A stretch of 64,000 bases of DNA from Halochromatium sp. (GTDB lineage: Bacteria > Pseudomonadota > Gammaproteobacteria > Chromatiales > Chromatiaceae), in NCBI GenBank assembly GCA_010912705.1, contig POWB01000009.1, positions 39,764 to 103,763 on the forward strand, in the 5' to 3' direction. The notes below the pieces were generated by a model. It saw only the letters and a program-made list of their open reading frames with translations. It was not told the origin of the DNA and made no database searches. A program made the position numbers and the translations under genes. Below, piece after piece: positions 20,038 through 28,084 of the stretch (the first letter of the stretch is position 1; each line of letters begins with the position of its first letter).

Positions 20038-21531
20038 ATGCGACAGATGTCGATCGTCTTTTCTTCTAAGTTCTCTACGACCCCCACTCGTGTTCTCGTA
20101 CTGCTTCTTCTATTCACGTTTCAGTCAACGACTTCCGCGGCTGTCTGGAACTTCAATGTTTGGCATCGAAATGCCAGCAACGAGCACGCCAGTGATGTGG
20201 CCTTGGCATCTGACGGCGGCTACGTCGCGGTAGGCGACACACAGTATGTCGATGATTCAGCGGAAGACGCACTCCTGTTTAAGCTCAATCATAACGGCGA
20301 GGTGCTCTGGCAGCGAGCGGTCGGCGAGTATGACCGCAATGATTGGGCAGAGGTGGTCAAACAGACACCGGCTGGCACGCATATTGTCGCTGGCGTCACA
20401 CGTTCCTTTGGCGAAGGCAGCTCCGGTGATCGCAACGAGATCTTTTTGCTTGAAGTGGACACCAACGGTAACGTCCTCTGGCAAAGAACCTATGGGAGTG
20501 TCTTCCCTGATAATCCACGCGAAGATGACGTCAACGATTTGATCGTGACGACCGACGGCGGCTACCTGCTCGTCGGATCAACGGAAAACTCGGATGGGCA
20601 GGACCAAGGTCTGATCCTCAAGCTCAGCGACCGCGGCGAAATTCAATGGCAGCGGCGTCTCAAATTCAGCGAAGATGGTGAAGAAACCGATTGGAGGACG
20701 TCATGGGCCAGCGCGGTGATTGAGACCAGCGATGGTGGCTATGCACTGACAGGCACCACACGCACGGGACTCAATGGCACCCATGATCCGTTCTTGGTCA
20801 AGCTCTCGGCCGCGGGTGATTTGCAGTGGGGCCGTTACTATGACGATCCCGAAGAAGGCTATCAGTATTACAACGATGAAGGCTATACGCTCATTCAGAC
20901 GCGCGATGGCGGATACCTGTTAGGACTCCGCGCGGATGCAGGCCACCCCTATTACCGCGATATTGCGCTATTGAGGCTGTCTGCCAATGGTCTCATTGAG
21001 TGGCAAAACCTCTACGGCTCAATTATGAAGGATAATGACGGCGATGAATGGCCAGTCGACATCCTTGAACAGCAAGATGGTTACCTGATCGGGCTCGTCT
21101 ATCGCCATCAGTTCGCCGATCCAGCCGCCCTCAAGATCTCTACGGCAGGTGACATGCTCTATCAGAAACGCCAGTACGGAAGTCATCTCCGACGGTTCCT
21201 GGCGACACCCGACGGCGGCTATGTCTTCGCTAACGAAAAGGAGATCCTCAAACTCGACGATACATTCGGCTTCGGCAGTGGCCCCGATGCCTGCCCTGGA
21301 CCTACTGACACCAACATGGACCAACGTCCAGCGAACTATTTCGTCGATGACACCGTCGAGATCAGCATCCCGTCTGTCGCCCTGATGGAGAAAAACCAGA
21401 GCATGCGGGTCACCAGCATCGATGCTGCCGGCTTTGAAAGGACCTGTTTTGACACCTTTCTCTGTCTGCGTAGATTGGAAGCCATGCTTCCTAGCATTGG
21501 AGGTTGGAGAGTGATATTGGGAAATCCATAA
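20038..21531 (+). CDS. Secreted beta-propeller-like repeat protein with GGWR-type C-terminus
   Basis: 497 residues with an N-terminal signal sequence (LVLLLLFTFQSTTSAA). The body consists of repeats of about 50-60 residues with the pattern SDGGYVAVGDT...DALLFKLNHNGEVLWQR, recurring at least six times (TDGGYLLVGST, SDGGYALTGTT, RDGGYLLGLRA, PDGGYVFANE). This is the outer-membrane/secreted beta-propeller style of repeat. The C-terminal 25 residues carry two cysteines and LPSIGGWRVILGNP, closely resembling the end of the unrelated secreted protein at 24861-25658. The start has TACAGGAGTTACTTC upstream, a clear ribosome binding site. Function is unknown; extracellular or surface location is likely. 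Confidence 0.8.
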   Translation: MRQMSIVFSSKFSTTPTRVLVLLLLFTFQSTTSAAVWNFNVWHRNASNEHASDVALASDGGYVAVGDTQYVDDSAEDALLFKLNHNGEVLWQRAVGEYDRNDWAEVVKQTPAGTHIVAGVTRSFGEGSSGDRNEIFLLEVDTNGNVLWQRTYGSVFPDNPREDDVNDLIVTTDGGYLLVGSTENSDGQDQGLILKLSDRGEIQWQRRLKFSEDGEETDWRTSWASAVIETSDGGYALTGTTRTGLNGTHDPFLVKLSAAGDLQWGRYYDDPEEGYQYYNDEGYTLIQTRDGGYLLGLRADAGHPYYRDIALLRLSANGLIEWQNLYGSIMKDNDGDEWPVDILEQQDGYLIGLVYRHQFADPAALKISTAGDMLYQKRQYGSHLRRFLATPDGGYVFANEKEILKLDDTFGFGSGPDACPGPTDTNMDQRPANYFVDDTVEISIPSVALMEKNQSMRVTSIDAAGFERTCFDTFLCLRRLEAMLPSIGGWRVILGNP

Positions 21532-21591
21532 TGTAAAATTCTTTCCATTCAGAACACTTACGGACCGCCAAGACAAAAGCGCTCCTGATCA

Positions 21592-22213
21592 TTAACCAGG
21601 CTCAGCCAATACCAGGAGCTGATGGGGCATCGGCAGCAGGGCTGCGAGGTCGAAACGGCGGTTGAAGCGATAGCAGAACTCGTTGAGGTAGCGCGGCAGA
21701 TGTTGGCCACTGGCCTGGTGGTAAGCGCCACGCAAGCGGTTCTTAACGGTCCCGAGCACGGTGTTGAGCAACTGGAACTCAAGGGTCGCCATGCTGTGGT
21801 AGCCGCCGCCAGTCACGACCGGCTGATGCTCAAATCCGGCACTCGCGATGCCGCCGAAGCAGGCCAGACCATCACTGAGGACGATGGCATCGGTGTCGAA
21901 GTGCCGCTTGGCGAAGCGCTCGACTTCCGTCTTGCGAAAGCCTTTGACCTTGCCGAGGCGAAGTCCGATCGGGTGGTTGTCCTCGTTGCGTGACAAAGCC
22001 GCGATGAACGGCGTCTTGTTCGGTGAGCCGCGCCCGGGCGTGGCGTGCGCTTCCCCATCCCCAGTTGACGTCATCGACTTCGATGATGCCGCTAAGCGGT
22101 GTCTGATCATCGCGCTCTTTCATCACCTGCAGGAACTTCTGTTTGACGCGCCAGGCGGTGGGATAGGAGACGCCGAGATGGCGTTTCAGCTCAAGCGCTG
22201 AGATCACGTTCTT
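21592..22213 (-). pseudogene. IS1595-family (ISXO2-like) transposase remnant, 5'-truncated and frameshifted
   Basis: On the minus strand, the first frame reads [25 protein letters not shown] and GIIEVDDVNWG, the conserved DDE-type IS1595 core. Near 22040 the frame shifts and continues as GRGSPNKTPFIAALS, KGFRKTEVERFA, DAIVLSDGLACF, and LNTVLGTVKNRLRGAYHQ to the C-terminal YRFNRRFDL. The N-terminal zinc-ribbon part is missing, because a cusA 3' fragment replaces it at about 22213. A truncated and shifted element cannot transpose itself. Its left end lies beyond 21592; terminal repeats were not identified. Confidence 0.88.
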
Positions 22214-22605
22214 CGGCCGGGGTTGCCGCCGAGTTCGGCGTGGTGATGTTGGTGTACCTGGACAATGCGCTGAAGCAATGGCGTAAGGAGGGCAGGCTAA
22301 CGAGCGTCGATGCACTCAAGAGCGCGATCGAGGAGGGCGCGGTGCTGCGTATCCGGCCCAAGGCGATGACGGTGGCGACGATCTTCGCGGGCCTGTTGCC
22401 GATCATGCTGCTTGGGGGTATTGGCTCTGAAGTCATGCGCCGCATTGCCGCGCCGATGGTCGGCGGCATGATCACCGCGCCACTGCTGAGCCTGTTCGTG
22501 ATCCCGGCGATCTATCTGTTGTGGCGGCAGCGGGGGGTGCGCCGCAGGGAGCCATCGGAGGAGGGTGCCTCAGTGCGTGATGCGGAGGCGGTGCCGACTG
22601 TTTGA
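22214..22605 (+). pseudogene. Duplicated cusA 3' fragment
   Basis: [25 protein letters not shown] through [21 protein letters not shown], equal to the last roughly 120 codons of CusA, ending at TGA 22603-22605. It abuts the broken IS1595 transposase with no start of its own, so it is a fragment. Its G6 run keeps the expected reading frame, and its tail probably shows the original CusA C-terminus. It may be left over from a second cusA, or from a rearrangement caused by the insertion sequence. Confidence 0.9.
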
Positions 22606-22640
22606 GGATCGCCGGCATTCCTGACAACCGCAGCCCGGCC

Positions 22641-22735
22641 CTCGCGAGCCTCCTGTCTCAGGACCTGCTGCCGCTGACTTGCCCCAATTGTGGCGCGGAC
22701 ATGCGCCTGGTCGCATTAGAACGATTCGCGGGGGA
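22641..22735 (+). pseudogene. Possible remnant of a zinc-ribbon transposase C-terminus
   Basis: Translation contains LLPLTCPNCGADMRLVALERF, which resembles the CPxCGxxMRxIAF segment near the C-terminus of IS91-type transposases in proteobacteria. Only about 30 codons are similar and no element ends were found. It lies in a patch of scrambled DNA beside the IS1595 and cusA fragments. Confidence 0.3.
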
Positions 22736-22946
22736 GATCCTCGCCCTGCCCACTGCGCAACACCTTCACATCTGCGAGATCAGGCCAGGCGCCGGCTAAC
22801 TGGTGGACCTCTTCGGGCCACTCCGTCGCGGTTCGCTCGCGCACCAGTTCGGCAATCCAGCGACTGACGGGCACGCCCCGGTTCTTGGCTGACGCCTTGA
22901 GGCGTGCTTCCGTCTCGTTGTCCAGATAGATGGTGACTTGACCCAT
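22716..22946 (-). CDS. Orphan ribbon-helix-helix (CopG/VapB-like) antitoxin
   Basis: 76 residues: MGQVTIYLDNETEARLKASAKNRGVPVSRWIAELVRER is a ribbon-helix-helix DNA-binding N-terminus, followed by the acidic C-terminal tail (WPEEVHQLAGAWPDLADV) that neutralises a PIN toxin in relatives. GGAG sits seven bases before the ATG. In intact loci a PIN-domain toxin gene follows directly. Here the following DNA (below 22716) holds only transposase and cusA debris, so the toxin has been lost. Repressor activity may persist. Confidence 0.75.
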   Translation of the reverse strand: MGQVTIYLDNETEARLKASAKNRGVPVSRWIAELVRERTATEWPEEVHQLAGAWPDLADVKVLRSGQGEDLPRESF

Positions 22947-23066
22947 AGGTCATCTCCATGATGGATAATTATATTGCCAATTATAACAAAGATGGGCATC
23001 GAATCTGTTGAGAGACGGCATGCGCGCCAGCGCGGGTTGCGCGGGAAGCAGCGGGAGGATGCGGTA

Positions 23067-24839
23067 CTACCAGACAAACCGCAGTAGCCCAATGCAGACC
23101 ACGGCATGGGTGCGCAACTTGAGCTTGTCACCATAGATGTCCTCCAAGGTCTTGCGATAACCGGCGAGCTGCGCATCGCCCTCGCTCAGCAGCCGTGCGA
23201 CCTCGGGGCGTGCGCGCAGTTGCTCTCTTGGCATGCTGGTCAGCGCCTCACTATCGAGACCCGGCAGGTCGCCGATCTTCAGATGCTTGAACTCGATCAG
23301 ATGATCGAGCAGGGCATACTGGCGCCGATCCGGGCGCACGATCAGCGACAGATCACAGTAGCCGCGGGCAATGGCGGTCTCCGAGTCCATGATGTAGGCG
23401 ATGTCATTGAACAGGGTGACCAGGAATGCGGTCTTGACCACCAGCTCATTGGACCAGCGCAGATCCCGGTTATCAAAGACCGGCAGATAGCGCTGCTCGA
23501 TGAAATCGCACAGCGGCTCCAGCTCGCCGCCGGCATAGAAGCGATCACAGACCGCGCGCCGCTCCCGATCCAGATCATAGCCCGGTAGCAAGGCCTCCTG
23601 GATGCGCTCGACATAGAGCTTGCGCACCACCAGATTCGGGATGCTGAGCTGCAGCTTACCCAGCGGATCGCGCCCGCTGTAGGTCAGCACGCCGAAGAAA
23701 TACAGCAGCGAGGCGAGAAAGCCCTCAGTCTGCGGGGCATGGAGCATGCGCTCGACGCCGAAGCGCTGTTCCAGCCGATCGACGCTGAGCGGATGGGCGC
23801 TATCCAGCGCCGCGCTGACGATCGCCTCACCGCGCGGCAGGCGAGCGATGTACTCGATGCGACTGCGATCCATCGCCAGGTTGTTGTCGAGCATCTCCTC
23901 AGGGTAGTGGCAGCGATCGGCGAAATGCTCGAGGAAATACAACGCCAAGGTCGGGTTGTAGAGCTGTCCACCCTCCGGCTCCAAGGAGAAGTTGTAGCCG
24001 TTGTAGAAGGTGCGCATCAGCTCCAGCGCCTCATTGGTCCGCTCCGGCGGCAGCTGGCAATCGCTGACAACCTGCTCGAGCACGCCAAGAATCTCCGTCT
24101 CATAGAAGCCGCAGAGGTCGGCATACTCAGGCTCGCGGGAGATATCCTTGACCACGTTGTAGCCACTGGTGATGTCCGCGAGCACCACCGGCGAGACCCC
24201 GGTGATGAACACGCGATCCAGCCCACGGCCCTCGGCGGCGTCCTTGATTGCCTTGAACAGGGTCTTGATCGCCCCCTCGCCACCGACCAGCTCCTGATAG
24301 CGGCCCTCGCCCCGCTGATGGCTGACCAGCACCTCATTGGCAAAGTTGTCGTATTCGTCGATCAGCAGGTAGAGCCGATACGGAGTTTGGGAGATGGCGG
24401 CCAAGAGTGAGCGGAAGGAGACAAGCGCATCCTCCCGCACCTCGACAGCGTCTGGCAACTGAGTCCGATACTTGGCAACGGTGGCCTGGATCTCGACGTT
24501 GATATGCCGATGCAGTGCCGCGCGGATCGCCTCGGCATTGCCCAGCGGATCGACCAGAGAGAAGTTCCATTTCATGATGAAGTAACGGTTGTGGCGTTCA
24601 GTGGGCGCCTGGCCGATCTTTAGGCCACCGAACAGGGTCTCGAACTGCGCCGCCTTGGCCAGGTCGTAGTAGTTCTCCAGCGTCGACAGCCACAATGACT
24701 TGCCAAAGCGCCGCGGGCGCAGCAGCAGGAGCTGCTTGCCGCCCTCTTCGATCCGGCGGATGCGATCGCTGCGGTCGATGTAGAGATAGCCCTCTTCGAT
24801 CAGGGCCTGAAAATTGGCGAGACCGTAGGGGAAGCGCAT
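23067..24839 (-). CDS. AAA-ATPase-like protein with PD-(D/E)XK nuclease domain (PF09820/PF08011 type)
   Basis: 590 residues. The N-terminus MRFPYGLANFQALIEEGYLYIDR is the standard start of the AAA-ATPase_like family. Walker A is RPRRFGKS (about 43-50) and Walker B is LYLLIDEYDNF (about 155-165). Near residues 510-535 the nuclease core CDLSLIV...LIEFKHLK gives the Asp and E-x-K of a PD-(D/E)XK fold. Such proteins are abundant in phototrophs and anaerobes and are probably mobile or defence-related, but their role is not established. The gene stands alone. Confidence 0.88.
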   Translation of the reverse strand: MRFPYGLANFQALIEEGYLYIDRSDRIRRIEEGGKQLLLLRPRRFGKSLWLSTLENYYDLAKAAQFETLFGGLKIGQAPTERHNRYFIMKWNFSLVDPLGNAEAIRAALHRHINVEIQATVAKYRTQLPDAVEVREDALVSFRSLLAAISQTPYRLYLLIDEYDNFANEVLVSHQRGEGRYQELVGGEGAIKTLFKAIKDAAEGRGLDRVFITGVSPVVLADITSGYNVVKDISREPEYADLCGFYETEILGVLEQVVSDCQLPPERTNEALELMRTFYNGYNFSLEPEGGQLYNPTLALYFLEHFADRCHYPEEMLDNNLAMDRSRIEYIARLPRGEAIVSAALDSAHPLSVDRLEQRFGVERMLHAPQTEGFLASLLYFFGVLTYSGRDPLGKLQLSIPNLVVRKLYVERIQEALLPGYDLDRERRAVCDRFYAGGELEPLCDFIEQRYLPVFDNRDLRWSNELVVKTAFLVTLFNDIAYIMDSETAIARGYCDLSLIVRPDRRQYALLDHLIEFKHLKIGDLPGLDSEALTSMPREQLRARPEVARLLSEGDAQLAGYRKTLEDIYGDKLKLRTHAVVCIGLLRFVW

Positions 24840-24860
24840 GCTAGTCGCGCCTGACCAGGC

Positions 24861-25658
24861 CTAAGGGTCGGAGCGACCCAGGATCGCACGCCAGCCACCC
24901 CGGCCGGGCAGACAAGGCTCGCAGAAGGTCGTCTCATCACAGGCATCGCCAATGCCATCGCCATCCTGATCGGCCTGGCCGGGATTGGAGACATCAGGAC
25001 AGTTATCCGCGTTGTCACCCACGCCATCCCCGTCCTCATCAGCCCATTCATCGGGATCATCCGGGAACGGGTCCTCATCGTCTGGCACCCCATCGCCGTC
25101 GCCATCGGGGCGCTCATTACTAATGAGCGCCAGCGTGCTGGCAAAGTCATAGCCTGCCGCGGTACCGGCGCTGCTGAAGGCGACCTGCGTTTGCGCATCG
25201 CCACTCATGCGGTTCTCAAAGCGCAGCGTCAGCAGCGTTTGTGGCTGATCCGCCGCCCAATCGCCATCAAGGCTGGCCCAGGCGATCAGGGCGTAGCAAT
25301 CGGTGTTTGGGTCTTGATCATAGTCGGTGCTGCGGTCATCCAGGCAACCACTGTCGAGTCCAACCTGATCGGCGGCGAAGGACGACTCTACCGCGCTCAA
25401 TGCGAGCGCGCTTGAGTCCCAATGCACGCGCAGGCCTAAGCCGGTCAGCGCCGTCGCGTTTGGCAGGCTCGCATAGCGTGCCGCGACCTGCAGAGAAGCC
25501 GCGGGCGCGGCCATTTGCGCCGCTGGCTCGGCGCTCAGCTGCTGTGTCGCCGCCTGCAAGGGGCGTCCCAACGTAGCGGTCCCCAACAGCAACAGCATCC
25601 AGACGACACCCAGCCCAAAGAAGCGTCCATCCGCACGACTGCTGATTAACTGACACAT
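24861..25658 (-). CDS. Secreted cohesin-like protein with calcium-binding DxDxDG repeats
   Basis: 265 residues from ATG 25658 (GGAG nine bases upstream; an upstream GTG at 25673 is less likely). A signal/TM segment (LGVVWMLLLLGTATLG) is followed by a cohesin-like beta domain (LQVAARYASLPNATALTGLGLRVHWDSSAL ... AGYDFASTLALI), then thrombospondin type 3-like repeats DGDGDGVPDDEDPFP, DEDGDGVGDNADNCPDV, DQDGDGIGDACD. The C-terminus TTFCEPCLPGRGGWRAILGRSDP shares GGWRxILG with the protein at 20038-21531. Cohesins bind dockerins; a dockerin-like module occurs in the protein starting at 29645. Partner and role are inferred. Confidence 0.75.
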   Translation of the reverse strand: MCQLISSRADGRFFGLGVVWMLLLLGTATLGRPLQAATQQLSAEPAAQMAAPAASLQVAARYASLPNATALTGLGLRVHWDSSALALSAVESSFAADQVGLDSGCLDDRSTDYDQDPNTDCYALIAWASLDGDWAADQPQTLLTLRFENRMSGDAQTQVAFSSAGTAAGYDFASTLALISNERPDGDGDGVPDDEDPFPDDPDEWADEDGDGVGDNADNCPDVSNPGQADQDGDGIGDACDETTFCEPCLPGRGGWRAILGRSDP

Positions 25659-25777
25659 AAATGGCTGCTCCACTGTTTTTTGCTCCTATAAATGGCTTGT
25701 TGAGGACCAAGAGGACCAAGAGGACCAAGAGGATCACCCTAGCCGGTGCGTCGAGACAAGCATCCTCGTCTATCCGG

Positions 25778-26764
25778 CTAGCGAGCCTGTCGTTGCGCCA
25801 GTAAGGCTTCAAGCTCGGCAAGCCGCGTCTCGGCGGCTTCGCGCTGCTGGCGTTCTTCATCGGCCCGCGCCTCGGCGGCTTCGCGCTGCTGACGTTCTTG
25901 TTGGCGCTGCTGGCGTTCTTCATTGACCCGCGCCTCGGCCACTTCGCGCCGATGTCGCTCTTGCTCGGCCTGCGTCCGCGCCTGCTCGGCTTGCGTTTGC
26001 GCCTGCTCGGCGAGGGCGCGCGCCTGCTCTGCAACGGCTTCGGCCTCGCGCCACTCGGGCAGCACGAACTGAGCGTAGATGGGATCCTTGCGGAGTTCGG
26101 TGAGACTGGGACGGCGTTGCAGATCGGCGCGACGGAAGCGAAAACCAGGGAAGACGCGCGAATGGATCACGCCTTCTTGGAGGGGAATGGGAACATAGAG
26201 GCCAGTGGCGGCCCTGGTGTAGAAGGCCAGACAGGCGGGATCGTGGTGCAGGATGTAGTATTCGCGCACGCCCACGGCGGCATATTCGCCCTTTTTGGTC
26301 ACCTCGTCGCGCTGCCGATTGGCCTGGGTGCTGTCGGAAAGCGCCTCGATGAGCAGATCCGGGATACCGGTGTAGCTGCGCTCGGTATCCGTGCGCTGGA
26401 TCGGGTTATCGCGATGGATGAAGCCCAGATCGGGTTTGCGGATACTCACCTTGCCGTCGGGCAAGGCCAAGCGAAAGCCCGTTTCCAGCGCTAAGATTTG
26501 GGCATCCGGATGGCGGCGCAGATAGTGCAGCAGCAGTTCCAAGAGCCAGAAGTACACTTGGACGGTCAGCTGATCGGACACGGGCACCTCCTCCAAGCGA
26601 CCCTCATGCCATTCCAGGTTCAGGTCCGGATGCTCATACCACTCGGCCCAGTACGCCTGCTCGGTGACGCTGCTTGGCAGCCGCGGTGGCTCCGGCTCCG
26701 ACCAGGGTGGCTGTGGCTGCGATGACCGCGGCGTGGCGGGCCAGCTGTGGGCGAGATCGGACAT
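25778..26764 (-). CDS. Uma2-family nuclease-like protein, copy 1, with coiled-coil tail
   Basis: 328 residues. The Uma2 (DUF820) PD-(D/E)XK core spans about 35-230: RKPDLGF supplies the Asp, LIEALSDST the Glu, and K-x-x-EYAAVGVREYYIL the Lys and the family's GVxEYYI strand. A C-terminal coiled coil of about 90 residues is built from AEQARTQ- and EERQQREAAEAR-type repeats. Uma2 proteins are numerous in phototrophs; their biological target is unknown. It is nearly identical to copy 2 (28085-29122) and close to copy 3 (36128-37075), differing mainly in the number of coiled-coil repeats. Confidence 0.88.
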   Translation of the reverse strand: MSDLAHSWPATPRSSQPQPPWSEPEPPRLPSSVTEQAYWAEWYEHPDLNLEWHEGRLEEVPVSDQLTVQVYFWLLELLLHYLRRHPDAQILALETGFRLALPDGKVSIRKPDLGFIHRDNPIQRTDTERSYTGIPDLLIEALSDSTQANRQRDEVTKKGEYAAVGVREYYILHHDPACLAFYTRAATGLYVPIPLQEGVIHSRVFPGFRFRRADLQRRPSLTELRKDPIYAQFVLPEWREAEAVAEQARALAEQAQTQAEQARTQAEQERHRREVAEARVNEERQQRQQERQQREAAEARADEERQQREAAETRLAELEALLAQRQAR

Positions 26765-26855
26765 AGGCGCTTTGGGTGGAGGCGGTCATCGCGTCGACGC
26801 TTTGATCAGGGCAGCATAGGCCGAGCGATACCTGCTCGGCAAGGGACCGTTGCCG
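25985..26855. repeat. Direct repeat (about 870 bp) shared with 28343-29213
   Basis: The Uma2 core, its start and about 90 bp of upstream DNA are almost identical to 28343-29213 at a constant offset of 2358 bp. Homology breaks off sharply after GGGACCGTTGCCG on the upstream side. On the other side the alignment degrades in the coiled-coil repeats. A recombination between the two copies would delete the gene at 26892-27881. Confidence 0.9.
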
Positions 26856-26891
26856 CTTTCGATACTGCCGCCCATTGGCTAGACTACCCCG

Positions 26892-27881
26892 ATGAGTCGC
26901 GATCACCGTACCCTCTGGCACGCACTGCTCGGCCAAGCCTTGGCCGATGCGCTCAACGGGCTACCCTACAACGTCAGTACCGAAGAGGAGCTGGCCCTGC
27001 GCAGCCAGCGCCTCGACGTGCTGATCATCGAGCAGCGCCCAGCGTTGCAAGATCTTCAGCGCGCTCGCTTCTCGGAGCAGCCCTCTCGGCAACAAGAGGA
27101 GCAGCGCCCCGACGGACTCGAAGACCTCGTCGCCCATAACCTGCTCAGCTTCAAGGCCAGCGGCGCCGTCTTCGACGCCTGGGCGCTGGAAGAACTCAAC
27201 AGCCACTACGTCACCTACCGCAAACTCGCTTCCATCCGCGCGCTGCGCCCGTCGCCGGCCGCTGATCAAGACCCCGACACGCCGATCGTCGAGCCGCGCA
27301 CGGCTTACAGGCTGCTACCGGCGGCAGACTTTCGCAGCTACGCCATCACGACTCATTTTCCACGCAAGTTGATCCAACAACTGCCTGCCGCTAGTTGTCA
27401 AAGGAGTCAAACACCGGGCATCTATCGGCTCCAGGCCGGCACTCGTGACGTCCGCCTTGTGGTCATCAACCAACTCTGCCGGCTGCCGCATAATGCCCCC
27501 TGGGGGTTATTCTCCAGTGATGAACAACACCAACGCGCGGCGCTTGAACAATATCGTCCACGCAGCGAGATCGGTGTTCACCTACACAATCTACTCGCGC
27601 ACTACAGATTCGGAGAGGGCAACATGGCGCACACCACAGAAGACATGAAACGCGAAGCCCGTGAGTGGCTCATCGAGCATTACCTTGATCAGATCGATCC
27701 CGAAGAGTGGCTCAAAAGGCTTGATCCCGAAGCGCGGCTCAAGGGGCTTGATCCCGAAGCGCGGCTCAAGGGGCTTGATCCCGAAGCGCGGCTCAAGGGG
27801 CTTGATCCCGAAGCGCGGCTCAAGGGGCTTGATCCCGCCTTCATCGAGGCCTGGCTGGCTAAGCAACGCAAGGATCATTGA
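26892..27881 (+). CDS. Uncharacterised protein with 9-residue tandem repeats at the C-terminus
   Basis: 329 residues. The N-terminus SRDHRTLWHALLGQALADAL with RSQRLDVLIIEQ looks like a degenerate PD-(D/E)XK-type hydrolase start, followed by a conserved domain with ALEELNSHYVTYRKLASIRAL, the RLLPAADFRSYAI segment and GIYRLQAGTRDVRLVVI. The C-terminus (about 268-320) has DPEEWLKRL once and DPEARLKGL four times. I recognise this as a family found mainly in purple sulfur bacteria, but its function is unknown. Fragments of it occur at 27950, 35993, 37163 and 38345, each beside a Uma2 gene, so the family and Uma2 travel together. Confidence 0.7.
   Translation: MSRDHRTLWHALLGQALADALNGLPYNVSTEEELALRSQRLDVLIIEQRPALQDLQRARFSEQPSRQQEEQRPDGLEDLVAHNLLSFKASGAVFDAWALEELNSHYVTYRKLASIRALRPSPAADQDPDTPIVEPRTAYRLLPAADFRSYAITTHFPRKLIQQLPAASCQRSQTPGIYRLQAGTRDVRLVVINQLCRLPHNAPWGLFSSDEQHQRAALEQYRPRSEIGVHLHNLLAHYRFGEGNMAHTTEDMKREAREWLIEHYLDQIDPEEWLKRLDPEARLKGLDPEARLKGLDPEARLKGLDPEARLKGLDPAFIEAWLAKQRKDH
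27696..27830 (+). repeat. 27-bp tandem repeat encoding DPEARLKGL
   Basis: Five consecutive 27-bp units inside the gene at 26892. The first is diverged (DPEEWLKRL, 27696-27722); the next four (27723-27830) are identical at DNA level. Perfect identity indicates recent expansion or ongoing slippage, and 27 is a multiple of three so length changes keep the frame. Confidence 0.95.
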
Positions 27882-27949
27882 CCGCCTGATCGCCAGTGAA
27901 AGCCGTCGCTCGCTTTTGATACTGCCCGCCCATCGGCTAGACTGCCACG

Positions 27950-28017
27950 ATGAGTCGCGACCAACGTCTCCCCTGGCACAGGCTGCTCGGCCAAGTCCTG
28001 GTCGATGCGCTTCCCAA
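27950..28017 (+). pseudogene. 5' fragment of the 9-residue-repeat gene family
   Basis: Starts ATG with SRDQRLPWHRLLGQVLVDAL, matching the first 22 codons of the gene at 26892, including about 40 bp of its upstream region (CATCGGCTAGACTGCC). Homology stops at GATGCGCTTCCC, after which the sequence is the downstream flank of a Uma2 gene. The same junction occurs at 35993-36060, so it formed once and was then copied. Confidence 0.85.
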
Positions 28018-28084
28018 ACAGGATAGAACCACTGGCAGCCGTGTAGACTTTAGAGCACTGAATGACCAGGCGACGAGATGTCTA

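Noticed and set aside
22716..22946. Complete VapBC pair
   Set aside because: No PIN-domain reading frame follows the antitoxin.
27696..27830. Tandem 27-bp repeats as a CRISPR array
   Set aside because: The units are contiguous without spacers and encode an in-frame 9-residue peptide repeat.
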